Positions 16,923 to 24,767 of a DNA stretch of 64,000 nucleotides are shown here, one piece after another. Position numbers and translations under genes: made by a program. This stretch comes from Clostridia bacterium (GTDB lineage: Bacteria > Bacillota > Clostridia > Monoglobales > Monoglobaceae), in contig JAFYXN010000002.1 in NCBI GenBank assembly GCA_017546145.1, positions 1 through 64,000 of the forward strand, written 5' to 3'. The notes beneath the pieces were generated by a model, which did not search any database, was not told the DNA's origin, and was given only the letters and a program-made list of their open reading frames with translations. Positions within the stretch are counted from its first letter, which is position 1, and each line of letters starts with the position of its first letter.

Positions 16923-17273
16923 ATGAAAGCTTTGGGAATGATAGAAGTTTACAGCTTTACTACAGCAGTTTGCGTTGCAGACCTCTGTGCAAAAACCTCT
17001 GACATAAGGGTAATAGCCTTTGACCGAAACAGACCAAAGAGCGCGGATGTTCCTGCACCTTTAGTTATGGAGGTCAAGATTGAGGGAAGTGTTGATGCTG
17101 TGAAGGCTGCGATTGAAGCCGGTAAGGCGTACGCTAAAGAAAAGGGTAAGTACATTGTATCACACGTTATAGCAAATCCCGGCGACGGCGTGGAAAGCAT
17201 GGCATACCTGATGGATATAAATAAGGATAAATTTAACAAGAAGCTGCCTAAGAGCTTCAAGGGAGAGGAGTAG
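16923..17273 (+). CDS. Divergent BMC-H shell protein with long pore loop and C-terminal extension
   Basis: 116 residues, one BMC domain (KALGMIEVYSFTTAVCVADL ... VSHVIANPGDGV). Where PduA-type proteins have TEKIGSG, this protein has FDRNRPKSADVPAP, about seven residues longer, so its hexamer pore should be differently lined or gated. A basic C-terminal tail of about 20 residues (KDKFNKKLPKSFKGEE) follows the fold. It is followed after seven bases by another shell gene. Confidence 0.85.
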   Translation: MKALGMIEVYSFTTAVCVADLCAKTSDIRVIAFDRNRPKSADVPAPLVMEVKIEGSVDAVKAAIEAGKAYAKEKGKYIVSHVIANPGDGVESMAYLMDINKDKFNKKLPKSFKGEE

Positions 17274-17280
17274 TGCGGTA

Positions 17281-17556
17281 ATGGAATCAATAGGATTGCT
17301 TGAGGTTCAGGGACTTGTTGCCGCAATAGAAGGCCTTGATGCTATGACAAAGGCGGCAGATGTAAGACTTATCCATACAGAAAAAAGACTCGGCGGAAGA
17401 TTGGTAACGCTTATTGTTGCCGGTGGAGTTTCTGCTGTTACTGCAGCGGTTGAAGCAGGTGCAGCCTGTGCTGCAGAGCTTGGTGAGGTTTTTGGATGTG
17501 AGGTAATAGCAAGTCCTCATGAGGAAGTAACAAAATTCTTTGATATGGAAAAATAA
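17281..17556 (+). CDS. BMC-H shell protein with arginine-bearing pore loop
   Basis: 91 residues. ESIGLLEVQGLVAAIEGLDAM and ASPHEEV are BMC-H signatures. The pore loop reads EKRLGGR instead of EKIGSG, which would place an extra positive charge near the pore. A more basic pore could favour anionic metabolites such as sugar phosphates or acyl phosphates, which is inference. The start is ATG 17281, with GGAGAGGAG overlapping the previous gene's end. Confidence 0.9.
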   Translation: MESIGLLEVQGLVAAIEGLDAMTKAADVRLIHTEKRLGGRLVTLIVAGGVSAVTAAVEAGAACAAELGEVFGCEVIASPHEEVTKFFDMEK

Positions 17557-17571
17557 AGTAGGTGCAAGACT

Positions 17572-18216
17572 ATGTATGATACAGACACAATTGCAAAGGC
17601 TGTGAAAAGTGTGCTTGAAGGGCTGAACACCGACGGTCAGATTAAGGTTGGTGTGTCACAGCGCCACATTCACCTTTCGCAGGAGGATTTGGAAATCCTA
17701 TTCGGCAAAGGCTATGAGCTGACGGTTAAGAAGTACCTTATGGGACGTGAATTTGCGTCAAACGAGGTAGTTACGCTTGTGGGCCCGTCGCTTAAATCAA
17801 TAGAGAATGTCAGAGTTCTTGGCCCTGTCAGAAAGAACACTCAGGTTGAGATTTCAAGAACAGATACATTTGTTCTTAAGGTAAGTCCGCCTGTTCGTCC
17901 CTCCGGCAATATTGAAGGCTCAGAAAAGCTTGTTATCGTAGGTCCAAAGGGCAGTGTTTACCTTAAGGAAGGTGTAATAATTGCCAACAGACACATACAC
18001 CTTACTCCTGAATATGCGGCTATGAACGGCATTAAGGATAATGATTATGTTGATGTTGAAATTGAGGGAATAAAACCGACAAGATTCTATGATGTACAGG
18101 TAAGAGTCCGTGATGATTTTAATGTCGAAATGCACATTGATACAGATGATGCCAATGCGGCAGGTCTTAAAAACGGAGCCAAGGTGACAATAATTAAAAA
18201 GAGTGACAGAAGATAA
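17572..18216 (+). CDS. pduL: Phosphate propanoyltransferase, PduL type, with encapsulation helix
   Basis: 214 residues; swaps CoA for phosphate on propionyl-CoA and frees CoA inside the shell. The two zinc-binding His motifs are VSQRHIHLS and IANRHIHLT, and the protein has the duplicated beta-barrel pattern of PduL. The N-terminal YDTDTIAKAVKSVLEGL is an amphipathic targeting helix. This is the last gene before the terminator at 18220. No propionate kinase gene is in the operon, so acyl phosphate must be used by a kinase encoded elsewhere. Confidence 0.94.
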   Translation: MYDTDTIAKAVKSVLEGLNTDGQIKVGVSQRHIHLSQEDLEILFGKGYELTVKKYLMGREFASNEVVTLVGPSLKSIENVRVLGPVRKNTQVEISRTDTFVLKVSPPVRPSGNIEGSEKLVIVGPKGSVYLKEGVIIANRHIHLTPEYAAMNGIKDNDYVDVEIEGIKPTRFYDVQVRVRDDFNVEMHIDTDDANAAGLKNGAKVTIIKKSDRR

Positions 18217-18219
18217 AAA

Positions 18220-18244
18220 CAAAGCGGCTTTGCCGCTTTGTTCT
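18220..18244 (+). terminator. Terminator of the microcompartment operon
   Basis: 9-bp GC-rich perfect stem (18220-18228 with 18232-18240), 3-nt TTT loop. The T tract after it is poor (TTCTG), so read-through into the DeoR gene is possible. Confidence 0.7.
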
Positions 18245-18279
18245 GTATAATGAAATTTTAGAAACGGAGTGTGAAATAT

Positions 18280-19041
18280 ATGTTTGCACTTGAACGTCAG
18301 AAAAAGATACTTGAAATTCTTGCCGCAGAAGGCGCGGTTTCGGTAAGCCGCCTCAGCGGAGAGCTAAACGTTACCGAGGAAACGGTTCGCCGCGACCTTG
18401 AAAAGCTTGAAAAGCAGGAACAGCTAAGACGTACCCATGGCGGCGCAGTGCCTATGGATGAAAGTACGTATGAAGCATCCTTGGAAAAACGAAAAACAAT
18501 AAATGTAGAAGCTAAAAAAAGAATGGCGGCAATGGCAGCAAAGCAGGTTGCAGAGGGTGACACAATATTTCTTGATGCATCCACCACTACGTTTTTTATG
18601 GCAAAAGAGCTGAAGGCAATGCGCAACATCACCGTAATAACAAATTCACTCAGGGTTGTTGTGGAACTTGAAAACAGTGAGTTTATAAAGGTGATTTCGG
18701 TTGGCGGAGTTTTAAGCAACAACCAGTCCTTTGTTGGCACGTTGGCTGAAAAAAGTATTGCCGAGAACTTTGTCGCAACTAAAATGTTCTTTTCAAGCAA
18801 AGGGGTAACTGCTGAATCGGGAATTTTAGAAAGCAATGAGCAGGAATGTGGAATTAAACAAAAAATGCTTAAAAATTCAAGATACAAATACTATCTTTGC
18901 GACAAAAGCAAAATGGGCAGTGTTGGCTTTGTCAAGCTTGCACCCATTGAATCAATAAATTTTCTTATAACCGATACAGATGCCGAAGGCGAGCTTAAAG
19001 CTAAGCTTGACGAGGCTGAGGTAAAAATAATTAAAGTATAA
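18280..19041 (+). CDS. DeoR-family transcriptional regulator
   Basis: 253 residues from ATG 18280 (GGAG at 18266-18269). The N-terminal winged helix (RQKKILEILAAEGAVSVSRL, VTEETVRRDLEKLEKQ, RRTHGGAV) is followed by the DeoR sugar-phosphate sensor domain (EGDTIFLDASTTTFFMAKEL). DeoR proteins commonly respond to phosphorylated sugars, so this is the obvious candidate to control the adjacent compartment operon with a sugar-1-phosphate as signal. It is close enough to be partly cotranscribed with it. No operator could be assigned. Confidence 0.9.
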   Translation: MFALERQKKILEILAAEGAVSVSRLSGELNVTEETVRRDLEKLEKQEQLRRTHGGAVPMDESTYEASLEKRKTINVEAKKRMAAMAAKQVAEGDTIFLDASTTTFFMAKELKAMRNITVITNSLRVVVELENSEFIKVISVGGVLSNNQSFVGTLAEKSIAENFVATKMFFSSKGVTAESGILESNEQECGIKQKMLKNSRYKYYLCDKSKMGSVGFVKLAPIESINFLITDTDAEGELKAKLDEAEVKIIKV

Positions 19042-19053
19042 TTTGGTGATATG

Positions 19054-19087
19054 AATTCAGGCAAACAAAGTTTGCCTGAATTTTTTT
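19054..19087 (+). terminator. Terminator after the DeoR gene
   Basis: 13-bp perfect stem (19054-19066 with 19070-19082), 3-nt AAA loop, followed by a seven-base T tract. Confidence 0.92.
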
Positions 19088-19096
19088 CGTATTCTA

Positions 19097-19125
19097 TTGA
19101 CAAAAATTATATCTTCTGTTATACT
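19097..19125 (+). promoter_or_regulatory. Promoter of the GntR-ABC operon
   Basis: TTGACA 19097-19102 and TATACT 19120-19125 with a 17-bp spacer, 46 bp before the GTG start. Confidence 0.85.
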
Positions 19126-19128
19126 ATA

Positions 19129-19153
19129 ACTGTATTAATACAAATAATACAGT
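19129..19153. promoter_or_regulatory. Likely GntR operator
   Basis: Perfect inverted repeat ACTGTATTA-N7-TAATACAGT starting three bases after the -10 box, over the expected transcription start. Its place fits autorepression by the first gene of the operon. Confidence 0.78.
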
Positions 19154-19170
19154 TTGAGCGAGGTGATAGT

Positions 19171-19551
19171 GTGGTTAAACTGGATTACAAAAATGACAAG
19201 CCTTTGCATGAGCAGATTACTCAGGGCATAAAGGAACTTATCATCAGCGGAGTGCTTACGACAGATGAACAGCTGCCGTCGGTTCGTGAGCTTTCGGTCA
19301 GCCTTACAGTGAATCCCAACACTGTTCAAAGGGCATACAGAACTCTTGAAGCAGATGGGATAATTTACAGCATAAGGGGCAAGGGCAATTTTGTTGCAAA
19401 AGTGCCAGAGGCGGATAAGACAAGGCTTGATGCGCTTTACAGCGTGCTGAAGGACACTCTTAAGGAGCTTGCTTTTTACGGCGAGGCTAAGGAGAGAATT
19501 GAGAATGTAGTAAAAAATATTTACGAGGAAAGGGATGAACTAAATGATTAA
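19171..19551 (+). CDS. GntR-family regulator, YtrA type
   Basis: 126 residues from GTG 19171 (GAGGTGAT upstream); the longer frame from 19051 begins inside the preceding terminator and is rejected. A GntR winged helix (PLHEQITQGIKELIISGVL, LPSVRELSVSLTVNPNTVQRAYRTLE, GKGNFV) plus a short C-terminal helix pair is the YtrA arrangement. YtrA regulators sit at the head of ABC transporter operons that often respond to cell-envelope stress. The inverted repeat at 19129 is the probable binding site. Confidence 0.9.
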   Translation: MVKLDYKNDKPLHEQITQGIKELIISGVLTTDEQLPSVRELSVSLTVNPNTVQRAYRTLEADGIIYSIRGKGNFVAKVPEADKTRLDALYSVLKDTLKELAFYGEAKERIENVVKNIYEERDELND

Positions 19552-20443
19552 GGCAAGCGGTATAGTAAAAACCTTTGGTAGCTTCCGCGCCCTTGACGGC
19601 TTTGAGATAAATGTTGAAAAGGGCAGTATATATGGACTTGTAGGCCCTAACGGGGCAGGCAAGACAACTATAATAAATCATCTTACAGGCGTTTTAAAAC
19701 CCGATGAGGGTACGGTTGAGATTGCCGGGCAGCCTGTATGGGAAAACAGTGACCTTAAGCAGAAGATTCTGTGCATAAATGATGAATGGTATTATTTTGG
19801 CAGCTATACTGTCAAGGAAATGGCAAAGTTCTATGAAAGCATATATAAAAATTTCAATCGTGAACGGTATGAAAGACTGGGAGAAGTATTAAAAATTGAA
19901 GAAAACAGACAAATCCGACGCCTTTCAAAGGGAATGAAGAAGCAGGTTGCCTTCAGGATTGTTCTTTCGTGTATGCCTGAGGTGCTTATTCTTGACGAGC
20001 CTCTTGACGGACTTGACCCCGTAATGCGTAAGCAAATAATGAATGTTATTATCGGTGACGTGGCAGAGAGGGAAATGACAGTTTTGGTGTCGTCGCATAA
20101 CCTTCGTGAGCTTGAGGATGTATGCGACCACGTAGGAATTATACATAACGGCAGAATGGTTATGGAGAAGCCGCTTTGTGACCTTAAGGGGAACATCCAA
20201 AAGGTTCAGACTGTGTTTGAGGGTGAATTGCCCGAAGAGTTAAAGAATGAAATTGATATTTTGCACACAGCAAAGACGGGTTCGGTCTACACGCTGATTG
20301 TCAAGGGCGCGGCAGATGATGTTGCTGCTAAGATAAAGAGGTTTAATCCTGTTATATTTGACAAGGTAAGCCTTACCCTTGAGGAAGTATTTATTTATGA
20401 GTTGGGAGGTTTAGGATATGACTTTGAAAACATCATTGTTTAA
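19544..20443 (+). CDS. ABC transporter ATP-binding protein
   Basis: 299 residues, overlapping the regulator gene by 8 bases. Walker A is GPNGAGKTT, the signature is LSKGMKKQ, Walker B is LILDEPLDGLDP, and the switch histidine is in VSSHN. The C-terminal 80 residues form an extra domain common in YtrB/DrrA-like exporters. It pairs with the following permease. Confidence 0.92.
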   Translation: MIKASGIVKTFGSFRALDGFEINVEKGSIYGLVGPNGAGKTTIINHLTGVLKPDEGTVEIAGQPVWENSDLKQKILCINDEWYYFGSYTVKEMAKFYESIYKNFNRERYERLGEVLKIEENRQIRRLSKGMKKQVAFRIVLSCMPEVLILDEPLDGLDPVMRKQIMNVIIGDVAEREMTVLVSSHNLRELEDVCDHVGIIHNGRMVMEKPLCDLKGNIQKVQTVFEGELPEELKNEIDILHTAKTGSVYTLIVKGAADDVAAKIKRFNPVIFDKVSLTLEEVFIYELGGLGYDFENIIV

Positions 20444-22535
20444 TCTTGGCATTTACAATAACACCTTGAACAGATTTAAATGGGGAAGCTTTCTTTACTT
20501 TATAGTTCTGTTTTTCAGCGTTCCGTTTGTGTTTATGACAAGATTCCCTTCGGAATGGGTGGCTTCCTATGAACATCACAGAATATTTAACAATACCGGA
20601 ATTTTGTTAAAGCAGTCGTTTATGGTTATACCATATCTTATGGCGATGGTGGTGCCAACTGTTGTTGCGCTGCTTGTGTTTCATAATGTTCATTCGGCAA
20701 AGCAGGGTATTTTTACACATTCAATTCCTGTAACCCGCAAGGCTTATTACATATCAGGTCTTCTTGGCGGTTTCAGCTTGATGCTTGCCCCTGTATTGCT
20801 TAACGGAATTATTTTGCTTGCGATGAGTCTTTTTGGCTATGGTGAGGTATTTGCGCCATGGAGCGTAGGCTGCTGGGTTATGATTAATGTAACGGTTTTG
20901 TTTATAATGTTCTCGGTTGCAAGCTTTTCGGCGTTTTTGACAGGTAACGGTGTGGCACACGTTGTGATAAATTTGCTGCTTCATACATTTTCACTGCTTA
21001 TTGCAGGCGCAATTGTGCTTGTAAGCGATGTATTCCTCTTTGGGTTTGCTCAAAATGCCGATGGGTTTATAGCGGAAGAAATTTATATAAATACCCCCAT
21101 TGTATGGCTGTTCACAAGGCTTGTGCAGGAATGGTCATTTGATATTTCTATGTTTAAAAGTGTTCAGCTGTGGATATATATTATCGGTGCGACAGTGGTT
21201 TATGTGCTTGGCTATTTGCTTTACAAAAACCGAAAAATCGAGGCGTGCGGCGATGTGGCTGCGTTTAAGGTGTTCCACCCTGTTCTTAAATACACGCTTG
21301 CTGCAGCAGCTGCTCTTGCAATGCTTGCGATATTGTGGGGCATGGGACTGCCGGGGCTGGCGATTTATATAGTTACGGCGGTTGTTTCGGCTATTGTTTA
21401 CTTTGTGTGCGAGATGCTTATGACAAAAAGCTTTAAGGTTTTTGGAAGCTATAAGGGATTTGCGGTCTTTGCGGCAAGTGCTGCAGTTGTAATCTGCTTT
21501 TGTGCCTACACAAGCGTTTTTGGCTATGAAACAAGGATTCCTGAACCCGACAAAATAGCAAAAGCGGCTGTATTCACCGGGTATTATGCAAGTAGTAACG
21601 GTCCTCTTGTTGAGGATGCTTCTGCGATTGATGCGGTCAGAATGGCGCATGGTGAATTTATAGAGAATATTCCGGTAACGGAAAAGGCACTTATGGCAGA
21701 CGAAAGGTATTCGGGGCACTTTATCCGTGTGAAGTATGAACTCAAAAACGGAAAAAGTCTTGAACGCAGGTATATGGTAACAGAAGCTGCATGTGACAAA
21801 GCTTTGGCAAAGATGTTTGAATATACTGAATACAAAATGCAGATAACCGGGCTTGATAAGCTGAATATAGAAAACATTGACAATGCTACTTTGGGGGCGT
21901 ATGCATCAAGCTATAGCTACCATATTGCACTGAACAAGGATGCCGCAGAATTGTTGGCGGCGGTTAAAAAGGATGTAGAGAACCTTTCGTATAAGGAAAT
22001 GTCGGGCAAAGGCTATATTCTTGAATTTAATATATCTCTGCAGCTTACTGCACAGGAAAATGAGCAAAAAAAGGTATTTAAAGATGGTGTGTTCAGCCCA
22101 AATGCCGACAGCTATGAAATTCAATCCTTTAATATTACAGTAAATTCAAATTATAAAAATGCTATGCAGGTACTAAAGGATATGGGATATTATGATGAGG
22201 TGGTCAACAGCTGTGCGGAAAGTCTCTGGATTTGTAAGGAACCATTCTTTAAGGCTGGCGATATTTGCACTTATAAGGGTGTTACGGGTGATTGGCACGA
22301 GTTTTACGCAAATCCTGCGGACTGTGTTCAGTTAAATGAAGCAGACTCAAAGGAGCTTGCTGAGGCGCTGCTTACATTGTCGATGGAAAACAGGAATGCA
22401 AAAGACGGAAAGAATTATCTGCTGTTTCATAGAACAAGAAACTCGGATGAAAGCAATTTGTGGATTGCGAATAACGGTGTTTGCTTTGGAGAAAATCAAA
22501 TGCCCGACTATTTAAAGAAATATATTCAGCAATAA
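20418..22535 (+). CDS. ABC transporter permease with large extracytoplasmic domain
   Basis: 705 residues, overlapping the ATPase gene by 26 bases. The N-terminal part has about eight hydrophobic segments (for example FLYFIVLFFSVPFVF, LIAGAIVLVSDVFLFGF and later AAALAMLAILWGMG). From about residue 380 a soluble region of over 300 residues follows, probably outside the membrane. The substrate is unknown; the GntR context suggests export or detoxification of an envelope-active compound. Confidence 0.82.
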   Translation: MTLKTSLFNLGIYNNTLNRFKWGSFLYFIVLFFSVPFVFMTRFPSEWVASYEHHRIFNNTGILLKQSFMVIPYLMAMVVPTVVALLVFHNVHSAKQGIFTHSIPVTRKAYYISGLLGGFSLMLAPVLLNGIILLAMSLFGYGEVFAPWSVGCWVMINVTVLFIMFSVASFSAFLTGNGVAHVVINLLLHTFSLLIAGAIVLVSDVFLFGFAQNADGFIAEEIYINTPIVWLFTRLVQEWSFDISMFKSVQLWIYIIGATVVYVLGYLLYKNRKIEACGDVAAFKVFHPVLKYTLAAAAALAMLAILWGMGLPGLAIYIVTAVVSAIVYFVCEMLMTKSFKVFGSYKGFAVFAASAAVVICFCAYTSVFGYETRIPEPDKIAKAAVFTGYYASSNGPLVEDASAIDAVRMAHGEFIENIPVTEKALMADERYSGHFIRVKYELKNGKSLERRYMVTEAACDKALAKMFEYTEYKMQITGLDKLNIENIDNATLGAYASSYSYHIALNKDAAELLAAVKKDVENLSYKEMSGKGYILEFNISLQLTAQENEQKKVFKDGVFSPNADSYEIQSFNITVNSNYKNAMQVLKDMGYYDEVVNSCAESLWICKEPFFKAGDICTYKGVTGDWHEFYANPADCVQLNEADSKELAEALLTLSMENRNAKDGKNYLLFHRTRNSDESNLWIANNGVCFGENQMPDYLKKYIQQ

Positions 22536-22553
22536 TAACTTTATTATCGTAAT

Positions 22554-22579
22554 AAAGGCGGCAAAATGCCGCCTTTTTT
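22554..22579 (+). terminator. Terminator after the ABC operon
   Basis: 10-bp perfect stem (22554-22563 with 22567-22576), AAA loop, ending in a run of T. Confidence 0.93.
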
Positions 22580-22659
22580 GTTGGTTGGTAAGAAATGTAA
22601 AGATTACTTTTGTATTACAAAAATTTTTCAATATTATTAAAAAAATTTTCAAAAAAGTA

Positions 22660-22688
22660 TTGCAAAATACAAAAAAGTATAGTAAAAT
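22660..22688 (+). promoter_or_regulatory. Promoter of the mraZ/dcw cluster
   Basis: TTGCAA 22660-22665 and TAAAAT 22683-22688 with a 17-bp spacer; TATAGT at 22679 is an alternative -10. Confidence 0.7.
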
Positions 22689-22697
22689 AAATAAAAA

Positions 22698-22733
22698 GTG
22701 GAGCAAAGTGGAGCAAAATACCCATAAAGTGGT
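22698..22733 (+). promoter_or_regulatory. MraZ-binding repeats
   Basis: GTGGAG at 22698-22703 and 22708-22713, and GTGGT at 22729-22733. The spacings of 10 and 21 bases place all three on one face of the helix. MraZ binds such GTGG-type repeats upstream of its own gene. Confidence 0.8.
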
Positions 22734-22766
22734 ATAAAATTTCAGAAGGCAGGAGGTGAAATCCTG

Positions 22767-23192
22767 ATGCTTATAGGCGAGTATTATCATAATATGGACA
22801 CAAAGGGTCGTGTCAGTATCCCATCAAAGTTCAGAGATGACTTGGGCGGGAATTTTGTGCTGTCAAAAGGCCTTGATGATTGCCTGTATGCATACTCTGT
22901 AAAAGAGTGGGAGGGATTTCAGCAAGAGCTTTTGACACTTCGTGGCTCGGACGGTCAAAAAATCCGCAGATTCTTTTTCAGCGGTGCAACCGAGTGCGAG
23001 ATTGACGCTCAGGGCAGAGTGGTTATTCCGCCCAATTTTCGCGAGTATGCAGGACTCAGCAAGGAGCTTGTTATTCTTGGTGTTTCAAATCGTGCGGAGA
23101 TATGGGATAAGGCAAAGTGGGAAGAGTATATTTCGGATTCTTCGTTTGATTCAGAAGAAATTGCAGGTGCAATGGAAAGGCTCGGATTGTAA
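22767..23192 (+). CDS. mraZ: MraZ transcriptional regulator
   Basis: 141 residues. Two AbrB-like swapped-hairpin repeats are visible: NMDTKGRVSIPSKFR (about residues 10-24) and EIDAQGRVVIPPNFREYAG (about 74-92). First gene of the division/cell-wall cluster; represses its own promoter in other bacteria, here through the GTGG repeats upstream. Overlaps rsmH by one base (TAATG). Confidence 0.96.
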   Translation: MLIGEYYHNMDTKGRVSIPSKFRDDLGGNFVLSKGLDDCLYAYSVKEWEGFQQELLTLRGSDGQKIRRFFFSGATECEIDAQGRVVIPPNFREYAGLSKELVILGVSNRAEIWDKAKWEEYISDSSFDSEEIAGAMERLGL

Positions 23193-24130
23193 TGAGTGAC
23201 TTCAAACATATATCCGTATTGCTTGACGAGAGCGTAAATCTGCTTGAGGTAAAACCGGACGGAGTGTATGCTGACGGAACACTTGGCGGCGGCGGACATT
23301 CATCACTTATCTGTTCGCGGCTTTCGAAGGATGGTTTGCTTATTGGGATTGACCGCGATATGACAGCAATAGATGCGGCTTCTGAGCGCTTAAAGGAATA
23401 TAAAAATCAAATAAAAATTGTTCACAACAATTATGCCAACATAAAAGACATACTCAAGTCGCTTGACGTCAAAGAGCTTGACGGAGCAATACTGGATTTG
23501 GGGGTATCATCACCACAGCTTGATACAGCGGAACGCGGTTTCAGCTATAATATGGATGCAAGGCTTGATATGCGAATGAACCGTGAGGATGCACTCAGTG
23601 CTTATGAAGTTGTAAATGAGTACAGTGAGGCAGAGCTTACAAAAATCATATTTGATTACGGTGAGGAGCGTTATGCGCGGCAGATTTCAAAAGGGATTAT
23701 AGCTGCGAGGCAAACAAAGCCGGTTGAAACAACGTTTCAGTTAAGCGATATTATTAAAGCGGCAATTCCGGCAAAGGCAAGATTTGCGGACAAGCATCCG
23801 GCAAAAAGAACATTTCAGGCGATTCGTATTGAAGTAAACAACGAGCTTAGTCTTCTTGAAGGAGCAATCAGAGATTTTGTTGATGCTTTAAAGCCGGGCG
23901 GAGTTTTATCGGTTATAACCTTTCATTCGTTGGAAGACAGAATAGTAAAGCAGACATTTGCAGAGCTTGCGTCAGGGTGTGAATGTCCCAAGAATTTTCC
24001 GGTTTGTGTTTGCGGAAAGACGCCTCAGGTAAAAATTCTTACACGCAAGCCGATGATTTCGGGCGAAGAGGAACTTGAAAAAAATATAAGAGCGCACAGC
24101 GCAAAGCTGAGAGCGGTTAAAAAGTTATAA
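23192..24130 (+). CDS. rsmH: 16S rRNA m4C1402 methyltransferase
   Basis: 312 residues; methylates N4 of C1402 in 16S rRNA. HISVLLDESVNLL, the SAM motif DGTLGGGGHS, DLGVSSPQLDTAERGFSY and ITFHSLEDRIVK are family hallmarks. It occupies its usual place after mraZ. Confidence 0.97.
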   Translation: MSDFKHISVLLDESVNLLEVKPDGVYADGTLGGGGHSSLICSRLSKDGLLIGIDRDMTAIDAASERLKEYKNQIKIVHNNYANIKDILKSLDVKELDGAILDLGVSSPQLDTAERGFSYNMDARLDMRMNREDALSAYEVVNEYSEAELTKIIFDYGEERYARQISKGIIAARQTKPVETTFQLSDIIKAAIPAKARFADKHPAKRTFQAIRIEVNNELSLLEGAIRDFVDALKPGGVLSVITFHSLEDRIVKQTFAELASGCECPKNFPVCVCGKTPQVKILTRKPMISGEEELEKNIRAHSAKLRAVKKL

Positions 24131-24146
24131 AAAGGAGGAGTTCAAA

Positions 24147-24662
24147 ATGGCAAATATGTATGCGTATAACACAAGTACGGCACGCAAACTGAATATTGAC
24201 ACAAACGGCTACAGACAAAATTTGCAAAACGAACTCCGTGACAAAGCCGGTACCACACGCAAGGCTGCTTCTAAGCCACAAAGCAAAAACAAGCTAAGCA
24301 GTTTGATTTCGGTTATATTGGCTTTTGCAATGGCTTTTGTAATTGTAAACGGTTATGTTTCAATCAACGAGGCAAACAATGAAATTACTCAGCTGAAAAA
24401 TGAATATGGAAATATAGTTGCTGCAAATCAGGCGCTTCAGGTAAAGATTGACAAGACAATTGACTTAAAGCAGCTTCAAACTGTTGCCGGTGAAAAGTTT
24501 GGTATGGTAAGACCTGAAAGATACCAGATGTTTTATGTTGATCTTCAGATGAATGATTTATCAGAAGACGCTTCTGCAACTAAAACTCTTGAGAAGGAGA
24601 AAAAACTTGCAATGATGGGTGTTCCGGGAATTATTACAGGAACTCTTAATATCTTCCAGTAA
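24147..24662 (+). CDS. ftsL: FtsL-like division protein
   Basis: 171 residues with a basic cytoplasmic N-terminus, one membrane segment (SSLISVILAFAMAFVIVNGYV, about residues 51-71), and an extracytoplasmic coiled coil (EANNEITQLKNEYGNIVAANQAL). This is the FtsL layout, and the position between rsmH and the penicillin-binding protein gene is the standard one. Sequence conservation in the family is low, so the call rests on topology and location. Confidence 0.85.
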   Translation: MANMYAYNTSTARKLNIDTNGYRQNLQNELRDKAGTTRKAASKPQSKNKLSSLISVILAFAMAFVIVNGYVSINEANNEITQLKNEYGNIVAANQALQVKIDKTIDLKQLQTVAGEKFGMVRPERYQMFYVDLQMNDLSEDASATKTLEKEKKLAMMGVPGIITGTLNIFQ

Positions 24663-24767
24663 ATTTGGGAGAATCGGTAATTTTGACGAGGTTGTTTAAA
24701 TATACTTAAATAATGATAAAATTGAAGATAAGCGACCGAAACGGTTAATTCGTTTGGAGGTATTGCT

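Noticed and set aside
5479-18216. Reading the compartment as a choline (cut) or ethanolamine (eut) system
   Set aside because: The radical enzyme has the His/His/Cys/Glu/Asp set of diol dehydratases, and there is an aldolase but no ethanolamine lyase genes.
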